Below are positions 56,480 to 64,000 of a DNA stretch of 64,000 nucleotides, one piece after another. Every line of letters begins with the position of its first letter. The stretch's first letter is position 1. Source of the stretch: Hydractinia symbiolongicarpus (Eukaryota > Cnidaria > Hydrozoa > Anthoathecata > Hydractiniidae). The translations under genes were made by a program, and so were the position numbers. The notes beneath the pieces were generated by a model, which saw nothing but the letters and a program-made list of their open reading frames with translations, was not told the DNA's origin and searched no databases. Location: contig NC_079878.1 in the NCBI RefSeq assembly GCF_029227915.1, positions 28,609,501 to 28,673,500 on the forward strand. The letters are read 5' to 3'.

Positions 56480-57132
56480 CTTATTTCACTAACGACTCCA
56501 TGACGCGGTGGATTGTGGAAAAATCCGATGGATTTACAAAAACGGGCCTTGTGAAGATCTCTAGCAGTGTTAGAGCCTATGCCTATCTAGTTCTTAGTTC
56601 TCAGGCCTCGGCACGCGCCTCCATCCTTGGTAATGATTCAAGTGCTCTGACCGCCCAAAGAGTTTTTATGAATAACCTTGAAGACATTGTTAACCGTAGG
56701 GTTGATATTCAGGAGGACATTAAGCGTTATCAGGATACTCTAAACTACGCTTCAAGTAAGGTTGATTATTCGGTTGGACAAGGTATTTATATGTTACCTA
56801 GTGACATGAATCTCAGAATTAAGACCGGTGTGTTGGGTTACAACAACAAGATTTTGATATCTGGTGAAGATCTGACCATTGGGATTAATCTAAAGGTTAA
56901 TGTTATTGAAAAAACAGCTGAATCACATAAAAAGATTCCTGATAGGACATCCAGTCCTATTCCTTTTCCTGGGACCTCTGGTCCTGATAAACACATTACT
57001 GATAAACATATTACTGATAAACACATTACAGCACCTTACCACAAAGATTCTCCTCCTACACACGAAGATGAGAAGATCGCTCTTGTGATTGTTATGACAA
57101 CAGGTTATTTCATATGGTATTTGTTTAGATAA
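56476..57132 (+). CDS. Unknown protein, second part, with C-terminal membrane anchor
   Basis: The open frame starts at a TTG; the first ATG is at 56500, giving 210 residues. The body carries SSVRAYAYLVLSSQASARAS, then a hydrophilic, probably helical stretch with RRVDIQEDIKRYQDTL, then VDYSVGQGIYMLPSDMNLRI. After about residue 155 of the open frame it becomes a Pro/Ser/Thr-rich linker containing three tandem DKHIT pentapeptides. It ends in a hydrophobic segment IALVIVMTTGYFIWYLFR, a likely single transmembrane anchor at the extreme C-terminus. This architecture (folded body, disordered linker, tail anchor) would suit a membrane-attached structural protein, but that is inference. Because the true start is missing and the frame abuts the preceding one at -1, it is best read as the 3' half of the gene beginning at 55940. 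Family not recognised. Confidence 0.55.
   Translation: MTYFTNDSMTRWIVEKSDGFTKTGLVKISSSVRAYAYLVLSSQASARASILGNDSSALTAQRVFMNNLEDIVNRRVDIQEDIKRYQDTLNYASSKVDYSVGQGIYMLPSDMNLRIKTGVLGYNNKILISGEDLTIGINLKVNVIEKTAESHKKIPDRTSSPIPFPGTSGPDKHITDKHITDKHITAPYHKDSPPTHEDEKIALVIVMTTGYFIWYLFR
56986..57030 (+). repeat. Three 15-bp tandem repeats inside a coding frame (DKHIT x3)
   Basis: GATAAACACATTACT, GATAAACATATTACT and GATAAACACATTACA follow each other in frame and encode Asp-Lys-His-Ile-Thr three times, in the linker just before the C-terminal membrane segment. The copies differ at third positions or otherwise silently, which is compatible with past selection on the protein, though the sample is tiny. Confidence 0.85.
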
Positions 57133-57136
57133 AGAA

Positions 57137-57150
57137 TGACGTCAATTAAA
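57137..57150 (+). promoter_or_regulatory. CRE palindrome and ATTAAA poly(A)-like signal after the stop
   Basis: Four bases after the TAA at 57132 lies a perfect TGACGTCA palindrome (57137-57144), overlapped by ATTAAA (57145-57150), a common variant of the animal polyadenylation signal. Either could be chance. Their place right behind the coding frame suits 3'-end formation better than promotion. Confidence 0.3.
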
Positions 57151-57298
57151 TGTCAATCAAGCCAGAATAACAATAGAGAAACAATGCATTCCTTACATAC
57201 CAAATATCCTTAGCAACGGCTACTTTCGTTTTGGCTTTTTCTTATGTAAACAACTTTCTGGTATGTAAAATCCTATTGTTATAAGCGTTTGATTGACA
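57151..57298. repeat. Imperfect inverted repeat with three matched 10-bp blocks
   Basis: Three blocks on the left arm are answered in reverse order on the right arm: TGTCAATCAA (57151-57160) with TTGATTGACA (57289-57298), ATAACAATAG (57167-57176) with CTATTGTTAT (57273-57282), and TTACATACCA (57193-57202) with TGGTATGTAA (57259-57268). Unpaired stretches of different length separate the blocks, and about 56 bp lie in the centre. It lies just downstream of the plus-strand coding frame. It could be a folded RNA 3' element, remnant terminal repeats of a small nested transposon, or an origin or resolution site of the element. Confidence 0.75.
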
Positions 57299-57302
57299 GA
57301 TG

Positions 57303-57436
57303 GTTTTACAAGATAACAAAAACTGCTTGCGTGTTGTTATTTATTTATTTATGTTTTATTACCATTGATGGTATTACCACACTGGCAAGAGGACATTATA
57401 GACACACATAACACTATAAATTATAGGGCACGACAG
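57303..57436. other. Unassigned AT-rich sequence
   Basis: Runs such as GTTGTTATTTATTTATTTATG precede a short TTG/ATG-started open frame (57365-57550). That frame owes its length to the G-rich tract and the start of the minisatellite, so I do not call it a gene. Nothing else is seen. Confidence 0.5.
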
Positions 57437-57440
57437 ATGA

Positions 57441-57499
57441 GGGTGGGGAGGGACCCATGGGACGGGGAGGGGGCCTGGGGGACACGGCTGGGGAGGGGG
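57441..57499 (+). other. G-rich tract with strong G-quadruplex potential
   Basis: About nine runs of three to five G lie within 59 bp (for example 57445-57448, 57464-57467, 57469-57473, 57477-57481, 57490-57493 and 57495-57499), separated by one to eight bases. This is extreme against the AT-rich surroundings and sits directly before the 158-bp minisatellite. It meets the usual pattern for intramolecular G-quadruplex formation. Its role is unknown; such tracts can stall replication and promote breaks. Confidence 0.8.
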
Positions 57500-57532
57500 T
57501 TTTGGACAGATATTATAGAGCATGCCCGCTTA

Positions 57533-58322
57533 TTTAACGTAAAGTGGTAAAGTGCTCATAGATTTTATGGACTCCTCTATCGTTGATTTAACGTGGATGA
57601 TCTATAATTTGACGTGGAATGGTACAGAATATTAATCGCTAAGGGGTGGTATGGGCCTTTTTACGTTGATTTAACGGGTATGCACGCCTATTTAACGTAA
57701 AGTGGTAAAGTGCTCATGGATTTTATGGACTCCTCTATCGTTGATTTAACGTGGATGATCTATAATTTGACGTGGAATGGTACAGAATATTAATCGCTAA
57801 GGGGTGGTATGGGCCTTTTTACGTTGATTTAACGGGTATGCACGCCTATTTAACGTAAAGTGGTAAAGTGCTCATGGATTTTATGGACTCCTCTATCGTT
57901 GATTTAACGTGGATGATCTATAATTTGACGTGGAATGGTACAGAATATTAATCGCTAAGGGGTGGTATGGGCCTTTTTACGTTGATTTAACGGGTATGCA
58001 CGCCTATTTAACGTAAAGTGGTAAAGTGCTCATGGATTTTATGGACTCCTCTATCGTTGATTTAACGTGGATGATCTATAATTTGACGTGGAATGGTACA
58101 GAATATTAATCGCTAAGGGGTGGTATGGGCCTTTTTACGTTGATTTAACGGGTATGCACGCCTATTTAACGTAAACTGGTAAAGTGCTCATGGATTTTAT
58201 GGACTCCTCTATCGTTGATTTAACGTGGATGATCTATAATTTGACGTGGAAGGGTACAGAATATTAATCGCTAAGGGGTGGTATGGGCCTTTTTACGTTG
58301 ATTTAACGGGTATGCACGCCTA
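57533..58322 (+). repeat. Minisatellite, five copies of a 158-bp unit
   Basis: Units start at 57533, 57691, 57849, 58007 and 58165 with TTTAACGTAAA, exactly 158 bp apart, for 790 bp in total. Copies are nearly identical: copy 1 has CATAGATT for CATGGATT, and copy 5 has AAACTGG for AAAGTGG and GAAGGGTAC for GAATGGTAC. Each unit holds the word TTTAACG three times, twice as GTTGATTTAACG. A remnant of a preceding unit end is visible at about 57521-57532 (CATGCCCGCTTA against TATGCACGCCTA). It is unrelated to the 373-bp satellite. Near-identity indicates recent expansion or homogenisation. No open frame crosses it. Confidence 0.96.
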
Positions 58323-58360
58323 TTTGACATGATTGCACTAACATCGGCATTTTCCTATCT
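58323..58360. other. Scrambled junction between minisatellite and satellite
   Basis: The minisatellite phase TATTT passes into 14 bases of satellite (TTTGACATGATTGC). About 24 bases that match neither repeat follow (including ACATCGGCATTTTCC), and then the satellite resumes at an earlier phase, ACTCCAAGGAATAAC, near 58360. Templated filler and phase jumps of this sort are typical of end-joining repair. No target-site duplication is present: the left and right satellite phases differ by about 80 bp. Confidence 0.75.
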
Positions 58361-61300
58361 CTACTCCAAGGAATAACATTCTTCTTAATTCGACATGATT
58401 GCTGGAACTCAGCGATTTCACTGTGCGTTATGGTAGCGCTTTATTAAAAAATTAAGACAAATAAGTCAATTTTTACTGTGGGACCAATCCTAGCCGTTAG
58501 TTCGGGCAGAAGAAATAGAGACAGTTTCAAAAACTACATTTAATAGATTTTCTAAAGGTGTCAATCCGTTTGATTTACAACGGTTGCATCAGATATTTGT
58601 ACAAACATGTATTCAGTGATTTTCTTCCAATATTACTAGGTTGCATCGCTTTTAACAGTGAAACGAATGACTGTGGGACTTAATTGATCTGATTCTGGAC
58701 TGTGACTTTATAAATGTGATAAGTGAGCCAACTGGTCTCCAAGAAATAACATTCTTCTTACTTGGACGTGATTGTTGGAACTCAGCGATTACACTGGGCG
58801 CTGTGGAAGCGCTTCATTCAAAAATGTAGATAAATAAGTCATTTTTTACTGTGGGACCAATCTTAGCCGTTATCGCGGGCTGAAGAAATAGAGACAGTTT
58901 CAAAAACTACGTTTCAATGCCGTTCTAACAGTATCAGTTCGTTTGAGGTACAACGGTTGGGTCACATATTCGTACCAACATGTACTTAGCGATATTTTTC
59001 TGATATTACTAGGTTGCATCGCTTTTAACAGTAAAACGAATGACTGTGGGACTTAGATGAACTGATTCTGGACTGTGACCTTATAAATGTGATAAATGAG
59101 CCAATTGGATTCCAACAAATAACGTTCTTCTTAAATTGACATGATTGCGGGAATTCAGCGAGTACACTAGGGTCTGTGGTAGCGCTTTATTTAAAAATTA
59201 AGATAAAAAATTCAGTTTTTACAATGATACCAATCCTAGCCGTTAGCGCTCGCTGAAGAAATAGAGACAGTTTCAAATACTACATTTCACTGACTTTCTA
59301 ACGGTGTCAGTCCGTTTGAGTTACAACGGTTGCGTCACATATTCGTACCAACATGCAATTAGCGACAGACAGGGAATTAATTGAACTAACTTTGGCCTGT
59401 GACCTTGTAAATGTGATAAGTGAGCCAACTGGACTACAAGAAATAATATTCTTCTTAATTTGACATGATTGTTGGAAATCAGCGATTACACTGAGTGCTG
59501 TGGAAGCGCTTCATTTCAAAATTTAGATAAATAAGCCATTTTTTACTGTGTGACCAATCCTAGCCGTTATCGCGCGCTGAAGAAATAGAGACAGTTTCAA
59601 AAACTACATGTTAATGACTTTCTAGCAGTATCAGTCCGTTTGAGTTACAACGGTTGCGTCGACATGATTACTGGATTTCAGCGTATACACTAGGCTCTGT
59701 AGTAGGGTTTTATTTAAAAATTTAGATAAATAAGTCTTTTTTTACTGTGAGACCAATCCTGGCCGTTAGCACGCGCTGAAAAAATAGAGGCATTCTCAAA
59801 AACTAACTTACATTGATTTTTAGGCGGTATCAATCCGTTTGAGTTACAACGGTTGCGTCACATATTCGTACCAACATGCATTTAGCGACAGTTTTCCGAT
59901 ATTACTAAGTTATATCGCTTTTAACAATGAAATAATTGACTGTGGGAATTAATTGAACTAACTTTGGCCTGTGACCTTGTAAATCTGATAAGTGAGCCAA
60001 CTGGACTACAAAAAACAATATTCTTAATACTTTGACATGATTGTTGGTAATCAGCGATTACACTGAGCGCTATGGTAGCGCTTCATTTAAAAACTTAGAT
60101 AAATAAGTCATTTTTTACTGTGGGACCAATCCTAGCCGTAATCGCGGGCTGAAGAAACAGAGACAGTTTCAAAAACTACATTTCAATGACGTTCTAACGG
60201 TATCAATCCGTTTGAGATTCAACGGTTGCGTCACATATTCGTACCAACATGTATTTAGCGATACTTTCTCGCTACTACTTGGTTGCATTGCTTTTAACAG
60301 TGAAACGATTGACTGTGGGACTTAATTGAACTGATTCTGGACTGTGACCTTATTAATGCGATAAATGAGCCAATTGTACTCCAAGGAGTAACATTGTTCT
60401 TAATTCGACATGATTACTGGATGTCAGCGATTACACTAGGCTCTGTAGTAGGGATTTATTTAAAAATTTAGATAAATAAGTCTTTTTTTACTGTGAGACC
60501 AATCCTAGCCGTTAGCACGCGCCGAAAAAATTGAGGCATTCTCAAAAACTACATTTCATTGATTTTTAGGCGGTATCAATCCGTTTGAGTTACAACGGTT
60601 GCGTCACATATTCGTACCAACATGCATTTAGTGATAGTATTCGGATATTACTAGGTTGCATCGCTTTTAACAGTGAAACGTTTGACTGTGGGACTTAATT
60701 GAACTGATTTTGGACTTTGACGTTATAAATGTGATAAATGAGCCAGTTTGACTACAAGAAATAACATTTTTCTTAATTTGACATGATTGCTGGAACTCAG
60801 CGAGTACACTAGGCTCTGTTGTACCGCTTTATTTAACAATTTAGATAAATAAGTCTTTTTTTACTGTGGGACAAATCCTGGCCGTTAGCACGCGCTGAAT
60901 AAATAGGAACAGTTTGAAAGACTAAATTTTATTGACTTTCTGGCGGTATAAATCCGTTTCGGTTACAACGGTTGCGTCACATATTCGTTGCAACATGTAT
61001 TTAGTGATTTTCTTCCGATATTACTAAGTTGTATCGCTTTTAACAGTGAAACGATTGACTGTGGCACTTAATTGAACTGATTCTGGACTGGGACCTTATA
61101 AATGTGATAAATGAGCCAATTGGTCTCCAAGGAATAACATTCTTCTTAATTTGACATGATTGCTGCAATTCAGCGATTCCATTAGGCGCTGTAGTAGAGC
61201 TTGATTTAAAAATTTAGATAAATAAGTCTTTTTTTACTTTGGGACAAATACTGGCCGTTAGCACGCGCTGAATAAATCGGAACAGTTTGAAAAACTAAAT

Positions 61301-62222
61301 TTTATTGACTTTCTGGTGGTATAAATCCGTTTGAGTTACAACGGTTGCGTCACATATTCGTACAACATGCATTTAGCGACAGTTTTCCGCTATTACTAAG
61401 TTATATCCCTTTTAACAATGAAATATTTGACTGTGGGAATTAATTGAACTGATTCTGGACTGTGACCTTATTAATGCGATAAATGAGCCAATTGGACTCC
61501 ACGGAAAAACATTCTTCTTAATTCGACATGATTACTGGATTTCAGCGATTACACTAGGCTCTGTAGTAGGGATTTATTTAAAAATTTAGATAAATAAGTC
61601 TTTTTTTACTGTGAGACCAATCCTGGCCGTTAGCACGCGCCGAAAAAATTGAGGCATTCTCAAAAACTACATTTCATTGATTTTTAGGCTGTATCAATCC
61701 GTTTGAGTTACAACGGTTGCGTCACATATTCGTACCAACATGTATTTAGTGATTTTTTTCCGATATTACTAAGTTGTATCACTTATAACAGTAAAGCGAT
61801 TGACTGTGGGACTTAATTGAACTGAATTTGACATGATTGTGGGAACTCAGCGGTTACACTGGATCATGTAGTAGCGCTTCATTTAAAAATTTAGATAAAT
61901 AAGTCATTTCTTACTGTGGGACCAATCCTAGCCGTAATCGCGGGCTGAAGAAACAGAGACAGTTTTAAAAACTACATTTCAATGACGTTCTAACGGTATC
62001 AATCCGTTTGAGATACAACGGTTGCGTCACATATTCGTTGCAACATGTATTTAGTGATTTTCTTCCGATATTACTTAGTTGTATCGCTTTTAACAGTGAA
62101 ACGATTGACTGTTAGACTTAATTGAACTGATTTTGGACTTTGACGTTATAAATGTGATAAATGAGCCAGTTTGACTACAAGAAATAACATTTTTCTTAAT
62201 TTGATATGATTGCTGGAACTCA
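58361..62222 (+). repeat. Tandem satellite array, 373-bp monomer, right of the island
   Basis: About ten monomers in the same orientation as the main array. From about 59290 to 61209 they copy, in the same order, the monomers at about 53150-55436 left of the island. They share the two deletion joints (59360, 59661) and the shift of 6,146 bp. One monomer is missing in the right copy near 60795 (equivalent to 54.66-55.03 kb), after which the shift is 5,773 bp. At 61196-61215 the right copy reads uninterrupted through the site where the left copy is broken by CCCTAA repeats. A further shortened joint lies near 61826 (AACTGA to ATTTGACATG). The array stops within a monomer at about 62220 (TGGAACTCA), inside a retrotransposon gene. 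No gene is seen. Confidence 0.95.
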
Positions 62223-62793
62223 AGCAGGCAAAATGAATTTTGTTACATACCACGTTTGACCATATATTTCTTTACCTCTACCGAGATATACGACTTATCA
62301 TTATCACTCCTCTTCTTGCACAAAAACGACGAAAAGCTCTCAAAAAACGCAGGGATATCTTCATTTTATTAACTAATTACAAAAGCACAGCACACCTTCT
62401 GACTGTTTATGTAGAACTTCTTTTCTATCTTTAGCAGCAATGGTCCAGCGAAATCCAATCCAGGCACTTCAAAAGCGTTCAGAAGTTGGTTAATTCAAAA
62501 ATCTGTCAAGTCTGGGCTCAAAGGAGGTAATGAAGTTGTCCCTTGAAATTGCTTTTAAATAACACATTTCGTAGATTAAAATTAACAGTTTTCCGTCCCT
62601 TAATAATTCAAAAAATGTGTCGTATAAACGCTAAAGTAGAATCGATACCATGATGCATTGCACGTTCGTAGTTATTCAAAATTAAAAGCTTAGTAAACGG
62701 ACTTCCATTTGCGAGTAAAATCGGAGACCTTTTATCATTTTTAGTTTGTATTTCCAATTCGTCCAGATAATGGCTATATACCTTCATTTTCAA
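62223..62793 (-). pseudogene. Integrase zinc-binding and core remnant of the BEL/Pao pol
   Basis: The zinc-binding part, 62793-62608, contains SPILLANGSPFTKLLI followed by YERAMHHG and TLAFIRHIF. The first zinc-ligand histidine appears replaced (Tyr before ERAM), and a TGA stands where the family has Trp after IRHIF. The cysteine pair that should follow is not recognisable. The core begins with GLDFAGPL, which contains the first catalytic Asp. After FLRAFRRFCARRGV the Ser-Asp-Asn that should carry the second Asp reads SRIS, so the catalytic triad is already broken. VKKYMVKRGM at 62275-62246 is the last recognisable piece before the satellite joint. The domain is non-functional. Confidence 0.87.
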
Positions 62794-63249
62794 CCAGTTT
62801 AAGAAAAGAAAAAATTTACCACAATTACTTCGCTACTTCATGCAACATTTTTGATCCTTGATCCACAAGTTTTGAGCATAATCGTACTCCATAACAGATA
62901 ACATATCTTCCATTATCAAATCGACATTTAAGCAGTAACCATGAGAAGTTTAATTAGAGAATTATAATGTTGCCAATCAATGACTTCATTAAAACAAATT
63001 TTATTAATACTAGTGTCAGTAAAGTCTGTAAAAGGTAACGACAGATCGGTGATTGACTAATCAAAGTGAAATTGTCAAAGTTGCAACAAATTTGTTTATT
63101 GTCAATTAGATTTCTTAACTTTTGTAACAGCATCATCAGGGTTTAAACCCCTTGACGTAATAGTCTCTGGTTTTATAACACAACTAACCATAAATGTAAA
63201 GACCAGCAAACCAGGGACCAATAAAATAATCACTGAAATCATCTAACTT

Positions 63250-63620
63250 ACGAGTCGAGATGTCTGTTGGATTCAACCCGCCCAACACATGAAACCATTT
63301 TTCTAATGAAACAACATTCTTCACTTTTACAACTTGATTTTCCACCAAGGGCTTTCAGGGCTCCTCTGTACTCCTTATACAACACAAGGTCACTCATAAG
63401 TCTGCATAATAATACGTATCGTTTAAGTAAACCTCGCATCTTTTAAAATATTCGCAAGAATTAAAAACCCTAAAAGTTTCTAGCGAGGTATTGAAAAATA
63501 ATTTAATGGGGCTGCTTTTGTCTTTGATGCTAAAAGTAAAACCTGCACTCCTAAATTCGTAACAGTATCAAAATAAACAAAGCGAAAATACATTTCCTTG
63601 AAACTATCTCAAAAATCATC
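63250..63620 (-). pseudogene. RNase H domain remnant of the BEL/Pao pol
   Basis: The segment reads, in order, an AAGGAAATG-coded start region with VYFDTVTNLG, then LLASKTKAAPL, then SIPR followed by a stop where a leucine codon is usual, then LVLYKEYRGALKA, then after a frame change ENQVVKVKN and WFHVLGGLNPTDISTR. The NPxDIxTR ending is characteristic of the RNase H end in this superfamily. The frame at 63530 is offset by two bases from that at 63297, which shows an indel between them. The open frame at 63248-63439 is partly genuine (its middle part) and partly out of frame. Confidence 0.85.
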
Positions 63621-64000
63621 TTAAAAATTTGTATTATTTCACCAATCTCAACAGACACAAATCTTTTACTTCTCACCCCACCAACCTTTTCTAATGCTAC
63701 TAGAAAATTATTTCACATAGTCATTGTTTCAGTAGGAGTTTTACTATCCCCATTCTCTACACAATAGTTAAAACATAACCTTCACACAAGCAGTAACAGG
63801 CGACATCAAACCTAATGGATAATTCATCAGTCGTCTTATCCTTTTCCAAACCTCTTTTCGATATACACTTTCACGCAGTAACACCTGCGTATCTATAAAC
63901 GTCAACCTTCTTCTTATCTAAACTGACTTAATCTTTTTCCTCATTAAAATGCTTTTGCATTTCTTAACAACAAAAACCTCAGACATCATTCTTTTAGCTT

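Larger units (their letters stand above)
62223..64000 (-). pseudogene. pol: Decayed BEL/Pao-type retrotransposon pol (RT end, RNase H, integrase)
   Basis: Translation of the minus strand, read piecewise across frames, gives the ordered hallmarks of BEL/Pao Pol. They are a YPLGLMSPVT segment at 63821-63792 (the DPLG-SP region at the end of reverse transcriptase), ASKTKAAPL and SIPR at 63530-63483 and WFHVLGGLNPTDISTR at 63297-63250 (RNase H), AQNLWI at 62877-62860 (linker), the integrase zinc-binding region at 62793-62608, GLDFAGPL inside 62467-62429 and FLRAFRRFCARRGV at 62346-62305 (integrase core). At least four frame changes and about ten stops separate them, so the gene is dead. In life this polyprotein copies element RNA into DNA and integrates it. 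The copy is truncated by satellite at 62222 within the integrase core, and its other end runs off the window. No LTR, Gag or protease is visible here. Family assignment rests on motif recognition, not a search. Confidence 0.9.

Noticed and set aside
56838-57088. Two overlapping frames (56838-57026 minus, 56900-57088 plus)
   Set aside because: Shadows of the real plus-strand coding frame and its 15-bp repeats.
57365-57550. A 61-residue frame rich in Trp and Gly
   Set aside because: Most of it is the G-rich tract and the first bases of the minisatellite; low complexity, no coding character.
55430-58362. Clean transposon insertion with target-site duplication
   Set aside because: The satellite phases left and right of the island differ by about 80 bp, no short direct repeat flanks it, and the right joint has filler sequence.
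1-62222. CRISPR array or other prokaryotic repeat system
   Set aside because: The repeats are long head-to-tail monomers without unique spacers, next to metazoan telomere repeats and a BEL/Pao element.
62240-62434. Plus-strand frame of 64 residues at the satellite edge
   Set aside because: It starts at TTG and is the antisense of recognisable integrase sequence on the minus strand.
62954-63136. Minus-strand frame of 60 residues
   Set aside because: It lies between the RNase H and integrase parts, but in a frame that shows none of the expected residues; probably accidental.

Overview
The window looks like a heterochromatic, satellite-rich stretch of an animal genome. The evidence is about 59 kb of a tandem satellite with a monomer of about 373 bp, a short interstitial tract of the telomere hexamer CCCTAA/TTAGGG (the usual metazoan repeat outside most insects and nematodes), and a decayed BEL/Pao LTR-retrotransposon pol gene, a superfamily known from metazoans. 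I cannot name the species. I have a weak, unverified feeling that the two unknown protein types resemble multi-copy proteins of cnidarians or other marine invertebrates.

Layout. Positions 1-55436 are satellite, all in one orientation except an inverted block at about 5693-6719. That block is a reverse-complement copy of the satellite at about 9477-10511. The array has higher-order structure on several scales: a 9-monomer duplication of 3,358 bp (about 8.83-15.47 kb), a 3-monomer unit (about 15.48-17.7 kb), 15- and 9-monomer shifts (about 22.9-35.3 kb), a 6-monomer duplication of 2,237 bp (about 35.77-40.24 kb), and a long duplication (about 41.5-46.99 kb to 46.99-53.2 kb) whose second copy carries two extra monomers. 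Monomers shortened by internal deletion lie near 22.71, 46.82, 53.04, 53.21, 53.51, 59.36, 59.66 and 61.83 kb.

At 55437 the satellite stops within a monomer and is joined by a TAA overlap to seven CCCTAA hexamers (one is CCGTAA). These run directly into a non-satellite island of about 2.9 kb (55437-58360). The island holds two divergent coding segments of unknown family. One is a minus-strand gene cut off by the telomeric repeats. The other is a plus-strand gene split into two overlapping reading frames, whose second half ends in a predicted membrane anchor. After them come a long-arm imperfect inverted repeat, a very G-rich tract with G-quadruplex potential, and five nearly identical copies of a 158-bp minisatellite. 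A small scrambled junction returns to satellite, which continues to about 62222. The satellite left of the island (53.15-55.44 kb) and right of it (59.29-61.21 kb) are paralogous copies, so the right copy shows what the site looked like before the break.

From 62223 to the window end, the minus strand carries a heavily mutated BEL/Pao-type pol (end of reverse transcriptase, RNase H, integrase zinc-binding region, integrase core). The satellite edge cuts it inside the integrase core.

No intact cellular gene, tRNA, rRNA or CRISPR array is visible. Most short open frames in the satellite are accidental: 373 is not a multiple of three, so no frame persists between monomers. The most unusual part is the telomere-capped island with its divergent unknown genes and its own minisatellite, buried in satellite. 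It could be a captured chromosome end, or an integrated linear element or virus-like DNA with telomeric termini.
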